DNA from: Hirudo medicinalis
Lineage: Eukaryota; Annelida; Clitellata; Hirudinida; Hirudinidae
Assembly (NCBI GenBank): GCA_011800805.1
Contig: MPNW01001874.1
Location: forward strand, 3,889 to 16,036
Direction of reading: 5' to 3'
DNA length: 12,148 nucleotides
Each line of letters opens with the position of its first letter. Position 1 is the first letter of the stretch. The notes beneath the pieces were generated by a model, which made no database searches, was not told the origin of the DNA, and worked only from the letters and a program-made list of their open reading frames with translations. The position numbers and the translations under genes were made by a program. Below are positions 1 through 7,556 of the stretch, piece by piece.

Positions 1-74
<74 letters not shown>

Positions 75-75
75 C

Positions 76-127
<52 letters not shown>

Positions 128-140
128 ATCATCAACCAAC
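1..140 (-). repeat. (CAT)n and (CGTCAT)n compound microsatellite, putative intron start of the lectin-CUB gene
   Basis: On the plus strand there are about 24 uninterrupted CAT triplets (1-72), then a hexanucleotide array CGTCAT (about 79-126), then a few CAT triplets. On the minus strand this lies directly after a donor-like AAAG/GTTGGT at 141/140, so it is probably the 5' end of an intron. The gene's reading frame does stay open here, as alternating Met/Thr codons and then Met. Read-through therefore cannot be excluded, but the CUB-like domain has already ended at a FLLEYK motif. Confidence 0.7.
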
Positions 141-1269
141 CTTTATATTCGAGTAGAAAAAGAGTCGATCGCTGCACTTTGCTCTGTTTGTGTTGCTGCT
201 GTAGTTTCGTGGTTGGGACGTTGTTGTGGTTGTTGTTGATGTTGATGTTGTTGTTGATGATGTTGTTGTTGATGTTGTTGTTGATGATGTTGTTGTCTCC
301 ATCACCGATTAACTTGACAGCGACACGATTCGTTCGACTCCTGAACACGACGCTGTAACGGACGCCCTGTCCCCCGCAAATGCGAGCACCCCCCTGAATG
401 AATGAATGCACCCCCTCTCGACCACGCCCACCGCCTCCATCGTCGTCGTCTTCCTCGTCATCCCAGACATGACCGTAAACGATACAGGAAGAATGCCTGA
501 CCATCTTCTGATTAGATGAAGCCTCTCTGAGGATTGTTGTTTGGCTTTTATTGTTGTTGTTGTTGTTGATAACGATGGCGTTGTCGTGGTTATATTGCTG
601 GTATACATTGTTGATATTGTTGTTGTTGTTGTTGTTGATGTCGTCTTGGGCGATTTTACGATCCTTCGAGCGATTCGACGCTGCTTGTCGCGGCTCGCGC
701 TGGCTGGAATTTAATGTCTTCCTCCACGGCAAGTGAGATGACGGTCGTGATAGTGATGCCGTTGCTATGGACGCCATCGAAGATCGGTCCGACGGAGAAA
801 ATGATGATGATGATGATGATGATGATGATATCGACGAAGGTGATGATGGTGTCGGTGACGATGATGATGACGACGGAGGTGGATGTGGTGGTGATCGTGG
901 TCCAAATAGCAACGGGAAAGGCTGTGGCTCACTCACCGCGAGTGGTAGGGCATTTGCTTTTGAGGGGATATTCATCCGCGTTTCATTCAAACGATCACCA
1001 TCATCGCCATCATCATCATGACCACCACCACCATTATCACCACCATCATCACCACCATCATCACCACCATCATCATCACCATCATCATCATCGTTGTTGT
1101 CGTCGTCATCACGACTACTTCTATGTCCTTCATGAGGCTTCGAAATTTTACTTCTCGTTGGTGACGTTTGTGATGTTTGTAGTATTTTTATTGTTGATGA
1201 TGACGATGATGATAATGCTGATGCTGATGATGATGATGATGCTGTTATTGTTTGTGTTGCAGATGTTGA

Positions 1270-1301
<32 letters not shown>

Positions 1302-2444
1302 ATGATGTTGTTGTTGTTGTTATTGTTGGTGTTGCTAATGTTGATGTTGTTGTTGTTGACGATGACGGTGATAACGGTAAAGACATTAATTCAAATAACG
1401 CAGGAACTGAAAAAGATGACATGATTGCATATGACGACAACGACGGTGACGTTGATGACGACGATGACGGTGGTGGTGATGATGCTGGCGATGACGACGA
1501 CGACGAATGTGATGAGTTGAAAGAGCAAGAATCATTCGACATGGAGGCAGAATTCTTTTGACATCCTTGATTTGATTTCAACTCAGCAAATCTAGATATT
1601 GTTGTAGATGTTGTTGTTATTGTTGTTGTTGTTGTTGCTTCCACATTGTATCGTCGGCGTTGTTGTTGTTGCTGCTGCTGCTGCTGTTGTTGTAGGCGAT
1701 CCTGATGACGATGTCGTGGATTCTGATGGCGGGAAGACAGCGATAGCAGACGATGATGATGGTGATGACGATGTTGCTCTATGAGACGCTTAGACGTGCT
1801 TTGCAAGCCATTAGGATTTCCCTGGTCTGGCTGTTGTTGGTGTTGTTGTTGCTGGAGTATCTGATGATATTGCTGCTGCTGTTTTTGTAGTTGTTGCAGC
1901 TGATGCTTGGAACGTTGCACGCGACTGGCCGTCGACTGCTTGGCAAAGTCGTAAAGGGCGATTTGAACCCTCTGGTTTCGGCCGAAGGTTACGACCCAAA
2001 CCTTCTCCGTGTCCGGACACGAAACTCCGCCTCCTCCTGGGGCAAGCGTTAAGTAGCCAACGTAGTCCCCTGTACTTATCACATGGTGGGGCACGAGTGA
2101 CGATGACGACGACGACGATGATGATGATGATAATAATGATGAAGATGTTTCGCTGCCCGGAGATTTTGTTCTCGACGATGTGAATGTTGATGAGGATGAC
2201 GACGACGACGACGACGATGACGATGATGATGATAATGATGGCCTGCTCTGATTGGACAGAACCATCGGATATGCCGACGACGTCGGCATTGGCTGCGTTG
2301 GCAAGGGCGGGACAATGGTGAAAGATAACGTTGATGATGACGTTGATGATGATGATGATGACGTTGGTGATGATGATGATGACGGTGCAAGATGATGGTT
2401 GATAAACGTCACCTGGTTGATACAATCGGCAGTCTGACTGTACG
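141..2444 (-). CDS. Internal exon: CUB-like domain split by long low-complexity inserts
   Basis: The frame is open from an in-frame TAA near 2467 to the window edge. Numbering from the first (split) Ala codon, conserved-looking islands are: residues 1-16 with Cys8 (DCINQVTFI); 116-170 with DYVGYLTLAPGG, Cys143 and VWVVTFGRNQRVQIALYDFA; 652-715 with Cys654 (CIVYGHVWD), Cys690 (ICGGQ) and NRVAVKLIGD; and 761-768 ending FLLEYK. The four cysteines and the order of GQR-hydrophobic-LYDF, C-YG, CGG and FLL-Y match the CUB pattern of Cys1-Cys2 and Cys3-Cys4 pairs. Inserts are about 17-115 (Ser), 171-651 (Gln/His, Thr, Ser, Asp/Gly, Asn) and 716-758 (Asn, Gln). An ordinary CUB is about 110 residues; this region is about 768. 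Acceptor GACAG/CG and donor AAAG/GTTGGT both give phase 1, fitting the lectin exon. The product is inferred to be extracellular. Some inserts could be unrecognised in-frame introns. Confidence 0.75.
217..300 (-). repeat. In-frame AAC/ATC triplet tract inside the CUB-like exon (Asn/Ile-rich)
   Basis: On the coding strand this reads as runs of AAC broken by ATC, giving Asn with Ile (about residues 716-739). It falls between the NRVAVKLIGD strand and the terminal FLLEYK strand of the CUB-like fold, where a CUB domain normally has only a short loop. It is followed by CAC/CAA-rich sequence coding for His and Gln. Confidence 0.75.
541..650 (-). repeat. In-frame AAC tracts coding for poly-Asn
   Basis: Two AAC runs on the coding strand (near 628-646 and 552-570) give short poly-Asn tracts at about residues 600-632. 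They lie about 20 residues before the conserved Cys654 island. The plus-strand view is (TTG)n. Confidence 0.75.
783..900 (-). repeat. In-frame TCA/TCG tract coding for poly-Ser
   Basis: Nine TCA codons in a row (about 800-828) plus scattered TCA/TCG and CCA codons give a Ser/Pro-rich stretch at about residues 516-553. On the plus strand the tract is (GAT)n, which makes long but spurious Met- or Asp-rich open frames. Confidence 0.75.
961..1105 (-). repeat. In-frame GAT/GGT tract coding for an acidic Asp/Gly-rich segment
   Basis: The coding strand has GAT and GGT codons with a few AAT and GAC, giving an Asp/Gly-rich stretch at about residues 446-485. This is the opposite strand sense of the GAT/ATC repeat class from the poly-Ser tracts. 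The local charge therefore switches from neutral Ser/Thr to strongly acidic. Confidence 0.75.
1200..1380 (-). repeat. In-frame ACA/TCA tracts coding for Thr/Ser-rich segment
   Basis: Runs of ACA with TCA interruptions give Thr/Ser-rich sequence at about residues 356-415, mucin-like in composition. This is the CAA-class repeat read in the Thr frame. Confidence 0.75.
1621..1920 (-). repeat. In-frame CAA/CAG tracts coding for Gln/His-rich segment
   Basis: The coding strand holds CAG/CAA runs at about 1654-1692 and 1815-1898, with CAT/CAC between them. They give poly-Gln and His-rich sequence (about residues 176-265), starting just after the LYDFA motif of the CUB-like fold. Charged residues between the Gln runs (RSKHQLQQLQKQ, KRLIEQHR) give the first part a helix-forming look. 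Confidence 0.75.
2101..2232 (-). repeat. In-frame TCA/TCG tracts coding for poly-Ser
   Basis: Two poly-Ser runs (about residues 72-86 and 102-116) use mixed TCA, TCG and TCC codons. They are separated by a Thr/Arg/Lys segment and end immediately before the LVPHHVISTGDYVGY island. Mixed synonymous codons suggest an older, interrupted repeat rather than a fresh pure expansion. Confidence 0.8.
2281..2400 (-). repeat. In-frame TCA tracts (poly-Ser) in the first CUB-like insert
   Basis: Runs of TCA broken by CCA/ACG give poly-Ser with Pro and Thr at about residues 22-38, then Pro-rich sequence (IVPPLPTQPMPT). The tract begins only about 14 residues after Cys8. Confidence 0.75.
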
Positions 2445-2834
2445 CTGTCATGTCAAATATCGTATTATGTTAATTAATGGCAAGACATGACATTAACTCA
2501 TAATGGTTCAAGAAGACTGATAATGTCATGATAAACCTCTCACGATATGTCAGATGTTCAGTCATGTCAGATGTGAAAGTCATGTCATCTTCATCAAAGT
2601 AATTAATGTATTAGTAATAACAATCTTGTCAGATATTTTAATCCTCGCCTGACTGACTGACTGAATACATTTGTGTTGTATTTTTCGTTAACAAATAAAT
2701 GCTTTTTAAAATAATAAAATAAAAAAAATCAAACTTAATACATGTTATTATTTAGAATATGACAATATTATATGTTATTAATAATATATATATATTAATA
2801 ATTAACATTAATAATTACTGGTATCGCAATTGAC
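2445..2834 (-). other. Putative phase-1 intron between lectin and CUB-like exons
   Basis: This 390-nt AT-rich segment has a donor reading AGAG/GTCAAT at 2835/2834 and an acceptor GACAG/CG at 2445/2444. Joining them restores one frame (Cys-Val-Arg-Ala-Tyr). The right part (2690-2815) is nearly all A and T with short palindromes; the left part has several ATGTCA motifs. An alternative pair also keeps frame: donor TGT/GTGAGA at 2841/2840 with acceptor GTCAG/ACT at 2435/2434. The pyrimidine tract is weak for either acceptor, so the exact border is uncertain. Confidence 0.6.
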
Positions 2835-3128
2835 CTCTCACACATCGAAACCCCGCCTCCAAGTAGGGCTTAAGGTCATCAGGGCATGGTTTATTCTTGG
2901 AGAACTCGGCATCAGGGACTCGGATGTCGCACTTCCTGCGTCCGGAGCACCTGGCATCGGCTTCCGCTATGACGTCACTGGAGCATCCCACGTGACCGTA
3001 GTTGAGTTTTACGCATCGACTGATGCGCATCCGACCGTAACGAGCGTGAGTCATCAGTACCACGTGATTGGCTGGACAACTGGCGTTGAAGGTTTCAGTT
3101 TCGCAATAGGACTGGTACGGAGAGCCAT
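2835..3128 (-). CDS. Internal exon: SUEL-type (galactose/rhamnose-binding) lectin domain
   Basis: The 98-residue exon holds one whole SUEL/Gal-lectin domain. Family marks visible: eight cysteines (residues 9, 18, 39, 49, 61, 67, 82, 96), ANHVVLM at 20-26, YGRMR at 31-35, the GC at 48-49 followed by DV, RCSGRRKC at 60-67, VPD at 71-73, and PCPDDLKPYLEAGFRC at 81-96. An N-glycosylation sequon (NAS) lies at 15-17. These domains are small extracellular modules found in egg lectins, latrophilins and EVA-1-like receptors; some bind L-rhamnose or D-galactose and others bind proteins. Sugar specificity cannot be read from this. The acceptor TTTATCTCGGCAG/ATGG is good, and both exon borders are phase 1, so the upstream ATG at 3144 is unlikely to be a start. 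No signal peptide is visible, so earlier exons must exist. Confidence 0.93.
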
Positions 3129-3580
3129 CTGCCGAGATAAACATGATTTTTGAGAAATAAATAATAACATTTTTGGAGTAAATGAAACATTTGTGAAATA
3201 TCTACGAAAAAATTATCATAACTTTAACCACTACCAGCCCATAATGCACCCCACACTGCATGGCAATAAAAATTCCCCAAGACATCCGCGCATCCGAAAC
3301 CAGGATTTGAACTCCAAACTTAGAGATCCAATAGCCCAGAGAGCATGCAGGAACACGCGTTCGACTTATTCAGATAATTTAGGGGCTTTAAACGGGCCAT
3401 ATAACTGGGGTGGGGGTACTGGAAACTGGGGTCTTTCACGACCGCCCCACCTCCTCCCCCCCCGAACAAAAAACAAAAGCCAATCAAAAGGCATCTTTGA
3501 GGACATTTAGACATCTTCTCTCTGAAGCTTCAATTCGTAGGTGATGCCCGATCCTCTTGCTTCACCACATTAACTTTGAT
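3129..3580. other. Non-coding upstream flank of lectin exon, probably intron
   Basis: On the minus strand this precedes the lectin exon acceptor. It has moderate complexity with a C-rich run near 3455-3463. A fragment with a B-box-like GTTCAAATCC on the minus strand sits at 3303-3312 but lacks a convincing tRNA fold. No supported exon is seen. Confidence 0.5.
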
Positions 3581-3592
3581 TATCCCCAATGG

Positions 3593-3706
3593 GTGGCTGA
3601 GTGGCTCGGTGTGTGGCTGAGAGGGGTGAGTGGGATGAGAGGGGTGAGTGGGATGAGAGGGGTGAATGGGATGAGTGGGTGAGTGGGATGAGTGGGTGAG
3701 TGAATA
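3593..3706. repeat. G-rich minisatellite (about 18-bp unit, GAGAGGGGTGAGTGGGAT-like)
   Basis: Tandem units of GAGAGGGGTGAGTGGGAT and shortened variants (GAGTGGGTGAGTGGGAT) run through this block. The plus strand is strongly purine-rich. Open frames across it (Pro/Thr/Leu repeats on the minus strand) are products of the repeat. Confidence 0.8.
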
Positions 3707-3837
3707 GGTAGAAGGCGATGTTTTCTGTCGCAGAAGAACATATACATCAACACCACAACAACATCATTGCGCATCGTTAATATAAAAATAATTATAATTA
3801 TAATTTTATAACTAGTAATTATTTTTATTATTATTTC

Positions 3838-3993
3838 TTGATATTATTAAGATTAGTTACTCCACTGGATGGGTATCTTTATGGTCGAACGAATTCGAGA
3901 GTTAGGAGACCTCAAAAGACATCGGACATGAGGGTCCACGCCGACAGGTACCGTGTCGCGTTCTCCCGATGCCGTAAGGTGCAAACACGGTCC
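3838..3993 (-). repeat. Possible SINE body downstream of the tRNA-like head
   Basis: This is a unique-looking, more GC-balanced segment directly 3' of the tRNA-like sequence on the minus strand, ending in AT-rich DNA at about 3780-3840. A tRNA-like head, a body and an AT-rich tail is the usual layout of a tRNA-derived SINE. I see no convincing target-site duplication and no second copy in the window, so the assignment is inference. Confidence 0.4.
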
Positions 3994-4066
3994 TCCCATA
4001 TCGGGAATCGAACCCGGGCCTCCAACGTGAAAGGCTGGAGTCCTTTCCATAAGACCCTTTTGGAGA
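3994..4066 (-). repeat. tRNA-Glu(UUC)-like sequence, tRNA pseudogene or SINE head
   Basis: The 73-nt minus-strand segment folds partly as tRNA. The anticodon arm is CCAGC, loop CTTTCAC, GTTGG with anticodon TTC (4029-4031), fully paired with one G-U. The T arm is CCGGG, loop TTCGATT, CCCGA with one mismatch. The B box GGTTCGATTCC (4004-4014) is perfect. The acceptor stem has two mismatches (five of seven pairs, one of them G-U), and the D arm is altered and one base longer than expected. These defects argue against a working tRNA gene and for a pseudogene or retroposon head. Identity as Glu rests on the CTTTCAC loop and GGCCCGGGTTCGA context. Confidence 0.75.
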
Positions 4067-4610
4067 ACGCCTACGCATTGCAATCAATTTCTGACCCCCA
4101 ACAACTTTACATCCCAAAGGTCAGACGTATTCTAAAAATAGTGACCAATAAAAAACCGGCATTTTATCTTAATAGCGGCCATTACGGGCACGCGCTAAAG
4201 AGAGTGTTTGGCGCGAAATCAGAATTAGTAATAACAAAATAGGAGCAGACGTTTGTGGCTTGGCGTATTATTTAAAAAACTTTTAATTATTGATTATTAA
4301 TTATGACCGATCGTTATATTATAATTTTGTGGTTATAATCTAATCATGATAATTTAGTTTTGCATTACGATGGTCCAGTAAAGGTCACCAATCAGAATTA
4401 GACCTGGGCTAGGCCCACGTGATCTGGCAAAAATGTGAAAATCCAGATTCTTATCTGTGATGATTCTAATTTTGGACGCATCGTTTGCGGAAGATGGCGC
4501 TTTAAGACCAACAGCAAATTACGCTCTCAGTTCGTTCAGCCATCTCAAACAATTTCCTGCTTTACCCAACCCACGAGGACGGTGGAATTACTTTGGGGAG
4601 ATTTGGGTGA
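4067..4610. other. Non-coding unique sequence
   Basis: No exon with family signature is recognised on either strand. It contains a short palindrome TGGGC-TAG-GCCCA (4405-4417) overlapping a CACGTG E-box (4416-4421), and AT-rich stretches at 4260-4360. The short open frames here show no domain pattern. Confidence 0.5.
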
Positions 4611-4613
4611 CTG

Positions 4614-4746
4614 GGTAGAGGAGAGAGTTGAGTGGGTGAGTGACTGGGTGAGTGGGTGGATGAGTGAGTGAGTGAGTGAGTGAGTGAGTGGATGAGTGAG
4701 TGAGTGAGTGAGTGAGTGAGTGAGTGAGTGAGTGAGTGAGTGAGTG
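4614..4746. repeat. (TGAG)n tetranucleotide microsatellite
   Basis: It begins with imperfect GTGAGTGACTGGGTGAG-type units and becomes a pure TGAG array from about 4700 to 4746, ending at an ambiguous base. Confidence 0.9.
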
Positions 4747-4747
4747 N
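4747..4747. other. Single ambiguous base (N) at a repeat junction
   Basis: The only N in the window sits exactly between the (TGAG)n array and the (GAT)n/(GACGAT)n array. It may mark an unresolved base or a collapsed repeat join in the assembly. Confidence 0.95.
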
Positions 4748-4771
4748 GATGATGATGATGATGATGATGAT

Positions 4772-4860
<89 letters not shown>

Positions 4861-4867
4861 TGATGAT
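4748..4867. repeat. (GAT)n then (GACGAT)n compound microsatellite
   Basis: About nine GAT triplets are followed by about fourteen GACGAT hexamers and a short GAT end. The motif pair is the reverse complement of the compound array at the window start (CAT and CGTCAT). Confidence 0.9.
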
Positions 4868-5496
4868 TAGAGTAATGGCTATTTAATGTTATGGTTAAAA
4901 TATCAATGTAAATGATTTAGTTTAATGAATAATTTTGATAAATATTAGTAACAATAGCAATTATTAGTAAACGTACTATTACTAATTAAATATCATAATA
5001 TTATTAATATTAAAAATAATAGTTTTAAGAAATTTTCTTCCCGCTGCTAAAAAAAAAAACTCCCGCCAAACAGACGAGCTTCAGTGGAATCCAATTGTTG
5101 ATGAAAAACTTCATCTTCATAGAAAGAATTAATCTCATTTCTTTCATTGCGACCTTCCGTCCATCCGTCCAGTCTTAATTGAACATTATTTTCTTCTTGA
5201 TGTACGAGCATGTCGGAACCCTGCTACTTCCTCTCGTTGGGTCAGTACTTTGTACTGTACTTTGTATTACTGTCAGTACTGTCGCCTGTACTTCTACGTA
5301 GGAGTGCTTATGTTTGTTTCAATAGTTGTTCTTGTACTTGTACATGTTCTTGTACTTGTACATGTTCTTGTTCTTGTACATATGTCTTTACGCCCTTGTT
5401 CCTCTCACTCACTGCTGTATCAGTACATTGTGCATTAGTTTGTACTTCTAAGCGTACTTGAGTTTGCGATTGTACACTTGGCGCTCCTAGCCCAGT

Positions 5497-5497
<1 letters not shown>
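4868..5497. other. AT-rich spacer with a TGTAC-rich patch
   Basis: No gene is recognised. AT-rich DNA occupies 4870-5030. At 5240-5465 there is a patch rich in TGTAC/AGTAC, including near-tandem units of CTTGTACTTGTACATGTT at about 5331-5385. Open frames here are Cys/Leu/Val-rich products of that repeat. Confidence 0.6.
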
Positions 5498-5542
<45 letters not shown>

Positions 5543-5695
5543 CAATAATAATAACAATAGTAATAACAATATAAATAATAATAATAACAATAATTACAAT
5601 AACATTAACAACAATAATAATATTAACATTGATAACAATAATAATAATAACAATATTAATATTAACAACTATAATATTAATACTAACAATAAACT
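5498..5695. repeat. (AAT)n microsatellite with AAC and ATT interruptions
   Basis: A pure AAT core (about 5498-5540) decays into mixed AAT, AAC, ATT triplets. Both strands show long Asn- or Ile-rich open frames purely because these triplets contain no stop in those frames. Confidence 0.9.
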
Positions 5696-6410
5696 GAACC
5701 CATTTGCAATTCTCTTGGCAAATAAACTCTTCGGACAGCTTCATTTATTTCCGTAATTATGTTTATTCTACTTTTATTCCGTCTTTTGCAGTTATCCAAT
5801 TCTTTTCTTTAAATCATTTATCTCAAATTTATATTTATAAATTTTATTGTTGCTATTACCGCCGTATGCAGGAAGGCAACCCATTCGGCCAACGGCCAAC
5901 CTGTCCTCTCTTAAATTTTTATTTATTATTTATTATTCGTTATATTTTTTAAATCATTTATCCCGAATGTATGTTCATCCTTTTTTTAAATTATTTACAC
6001 CAGATAGACTGGATGGATAGGCAGTTAGATAGATTCCAGAAAGCGTCAAGACGAACGCCTCACTTCCTGTCAAAAGTCGTCTGCTTACACCTCGGCTGAA
6101 GGGCGGGAAGACCTGGAAGACGAACAACCCTCCGACAGTGACGTGTGTGACCGGAAATTTGACGGAAACGGCGCTAAAAGAGGGCGACACGTGACTCGTT
6201 AGTTACGTCTTCGAGTCGTCGATCGTTGACGCCGAATGTGCTAAAAAATGTTTGATTTTTTTTTTGAGGGAGGGAGGGAGGGGGGATTTCTGAGGATTTG
6301 TTGAGTGGCTGCTGGGGAATTGCTGTGGTCAATTAGATTCTCTTAATGAGATGTTGAAAATGAATTTTGAGAGACAATTACGTCGAATAATAACAAAAAT
6401 AATCACAATC
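5696..6410. other. Non-coding segment with a unique GC-richer island
   Basis: AT-rich flanks surround a more complex island at about 5995-6240. That island contains GATAGA-type repeats, a CACGTG E-box at about 6188-6193, and GGCGCTAAAAG at 6170-6180. A G-rich run (GGGAGGGAGGGAGG) lies near 6269-6285. No protein domain is recognised. The island could be regulatory or an old transposon piece. Confidence 0.45.
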
Positions 6411-6411
6411 A

Positions 6412-6412
6412 C

Positions 6413-6446
<34 letters not shown>
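6412..6446. repeat. (AAT)n microsatellite
   Basis: About eleven AAT triplets, followed to about 6525 by degenerate AAT/AAC-rich sequence. Confidence 0.85.
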
Positions 6447-6662
6447 TAATCATTATAAAAATAAATACAACAACAATAACAACGACAATAATAACAATAA
6501 TAACAACAAATATTATAATAACAGAAGTAATCATAATTTGAGTGCTCCAATCAGAAAAATATTGTCATCAATTCCTCACTTGAGAGAACAGATGGCATAA
6601 TTTTAGGAAAAATATTTCCTGGTGAAATTGGGAATTATTCTCTTTACATTTTATTTTACTGT

Positions 6663-6800
6663 CACAATCATAATCGTCATCATCACCATCATCATCGGCA
6701 TCATCATCAGTACCACCATCATTATCATCATTAACACCACCACCATCATTATCATCATTAACACCACCACCATCATCATGATCATCATCATTATAATTAA
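6663..6800. repeat. Imperfect (ATC)n/(CACCAC) microsatellite with an internal tandem duplication
   Basis: ATC/CAT triplets with CACCAC interruptions. The block ATTATCATCATTAACACCACCACC occurs twice in tandem (about 6720-6770), showing repeat growth by duplication of a longer unit. Confidence 0.85.
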
Positions 6801-7165
6801 ATAATTATAATCATAATTTAAAAATTCGTACAATTGTTAAGAAATTACTCAATTTAATAATACGAATTGAAATTATAATTTTTAAAATTATCGAATTATT
6901 ATTAAATTTAAATTTGTTATTAATTTATTTAATCATTATAAATATCAGTACAAATCATTTAACATCATCAGCCAATCACCGTTGTTGTTATTAGTGCCCA
7001 CATTTCTCGAGGGACTCATTACCGCCAGTGCTGTCATCATTTTGTCATCATCGTCGTCATCCTCACCGTTCGCTCCAACTCTTCCTCCTGTGTTCTGATT
7101 ATTTTTTCCAGGAAATTCATCTCATTTGTTCGAATGCTGGAAACCCTTCCAGCAAGCACTGATCC
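6801..7165. other. AT-rich spacer with a small ATC patch
   Basis: Almost pure A/T from 6800 to 6960, then mixed sequence with ATC/GTC triplets at about 7034-7064. No gene is recognised. Confidence 0.6.
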
Positions 7166-7167
7166 AT

Positions 7168-7265
7168 CATTCCATCCATCCTGCCTTTATTTCATCCATC
7201 CATCCATCCATCCAGCCATCCACCCATCCATCCATCCATCAATCCACCCATCCATCCATCCATTA
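7168..7265. repeat. (CATC)n tetranucleotide microsatellite
   Basis: CATC/CCAT units with occasional CCACC and CAATC variants. The Pro/Ser/His/Ile frame across it is a repeat product. Confidence 0.9.
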
Positions 7266-7556
7266 ACCCACCTTGAAGTTTTGTATTATCCATCTGAGAG
7301 TTTTTTGATTTTTGAGAGCATTGGCAATTAAAGTCCATTTTAACATTTTAATCGTGATTTGAAATATTTTAAATTGCACTTAATAATATAAATTAATTAT
7401 ATTATATTAATATAATATATTATTAGTATGTTATAATAAAACATTATTAATTAAAATAATTAATGGTCAGAAAAAATGACGAAATAATATGGCGAAATAA
7501 TTCATGAAGTCGGAACCAATTGAGGAGTGCCTCCAGGGTGGCATAAGTGAATTCCC
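7266..7556. other. AT-rich spacer
   Basis: Includes a TATAATATAT-rich stretch at about 7380-7465. No gene or RNA is recognised. Confidence 0.6.

Noticed and set aside
1..140. Extension of the lectin-CUB frame through (CAT)n to the window edge
   Set aside because: The frame is open, but the CUB-like domain ends at FLLEYK and a donor-like site follows; translation would give only Met/Thr repeats.
714..1424. Plus-strand open frame rich in Met, His and Leu (236 residues)
   Set aside because: It is the antisense of the repeat-rich CUB-like exon; its composition comes entirely from (GAT)n, (CAC/CAT)n and (TTG)n and it has no domain pattern.
1811..2425. Minus-strand 204-residue open frame beginning MYQPGD
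   Set aside because: It overlaps the CUB-like exon in another frame, gives poly-Ile and poly-Val from the same repeats, and lacks the cysteine and LYDF motifs found in the chosen frame.
2830..3153. Plus-strand 107-residue open frame
   Set aside because: It is the antisense shadow of the lectin exon, whose minus-strand reading matches the SUEL family clearly.
3285..3375. Second tRNA-like sequence on the minus strand (GTTCAAATCC B box at 3303-3312)
   Set aside because: The possible A box is only about 15 bases away and neither the T stem nor an anticodon stem pairs well. It may be a decayed SINE piece but I cannot support it.
3838..4242. Plus-strand 134-residue open frame
   Set aside because: It runs antisense through the tRNA-like element and shows no domain; the tRNA-like structure explains the sequence better.
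5478..5756. Poly-Asn plus-strand and poly-Ile minus-strand frames
   Set aside because: Both are translations of an (AAT)n microsatellite in AT-rich spacer, with no conserved flanking sequence and no splice support.
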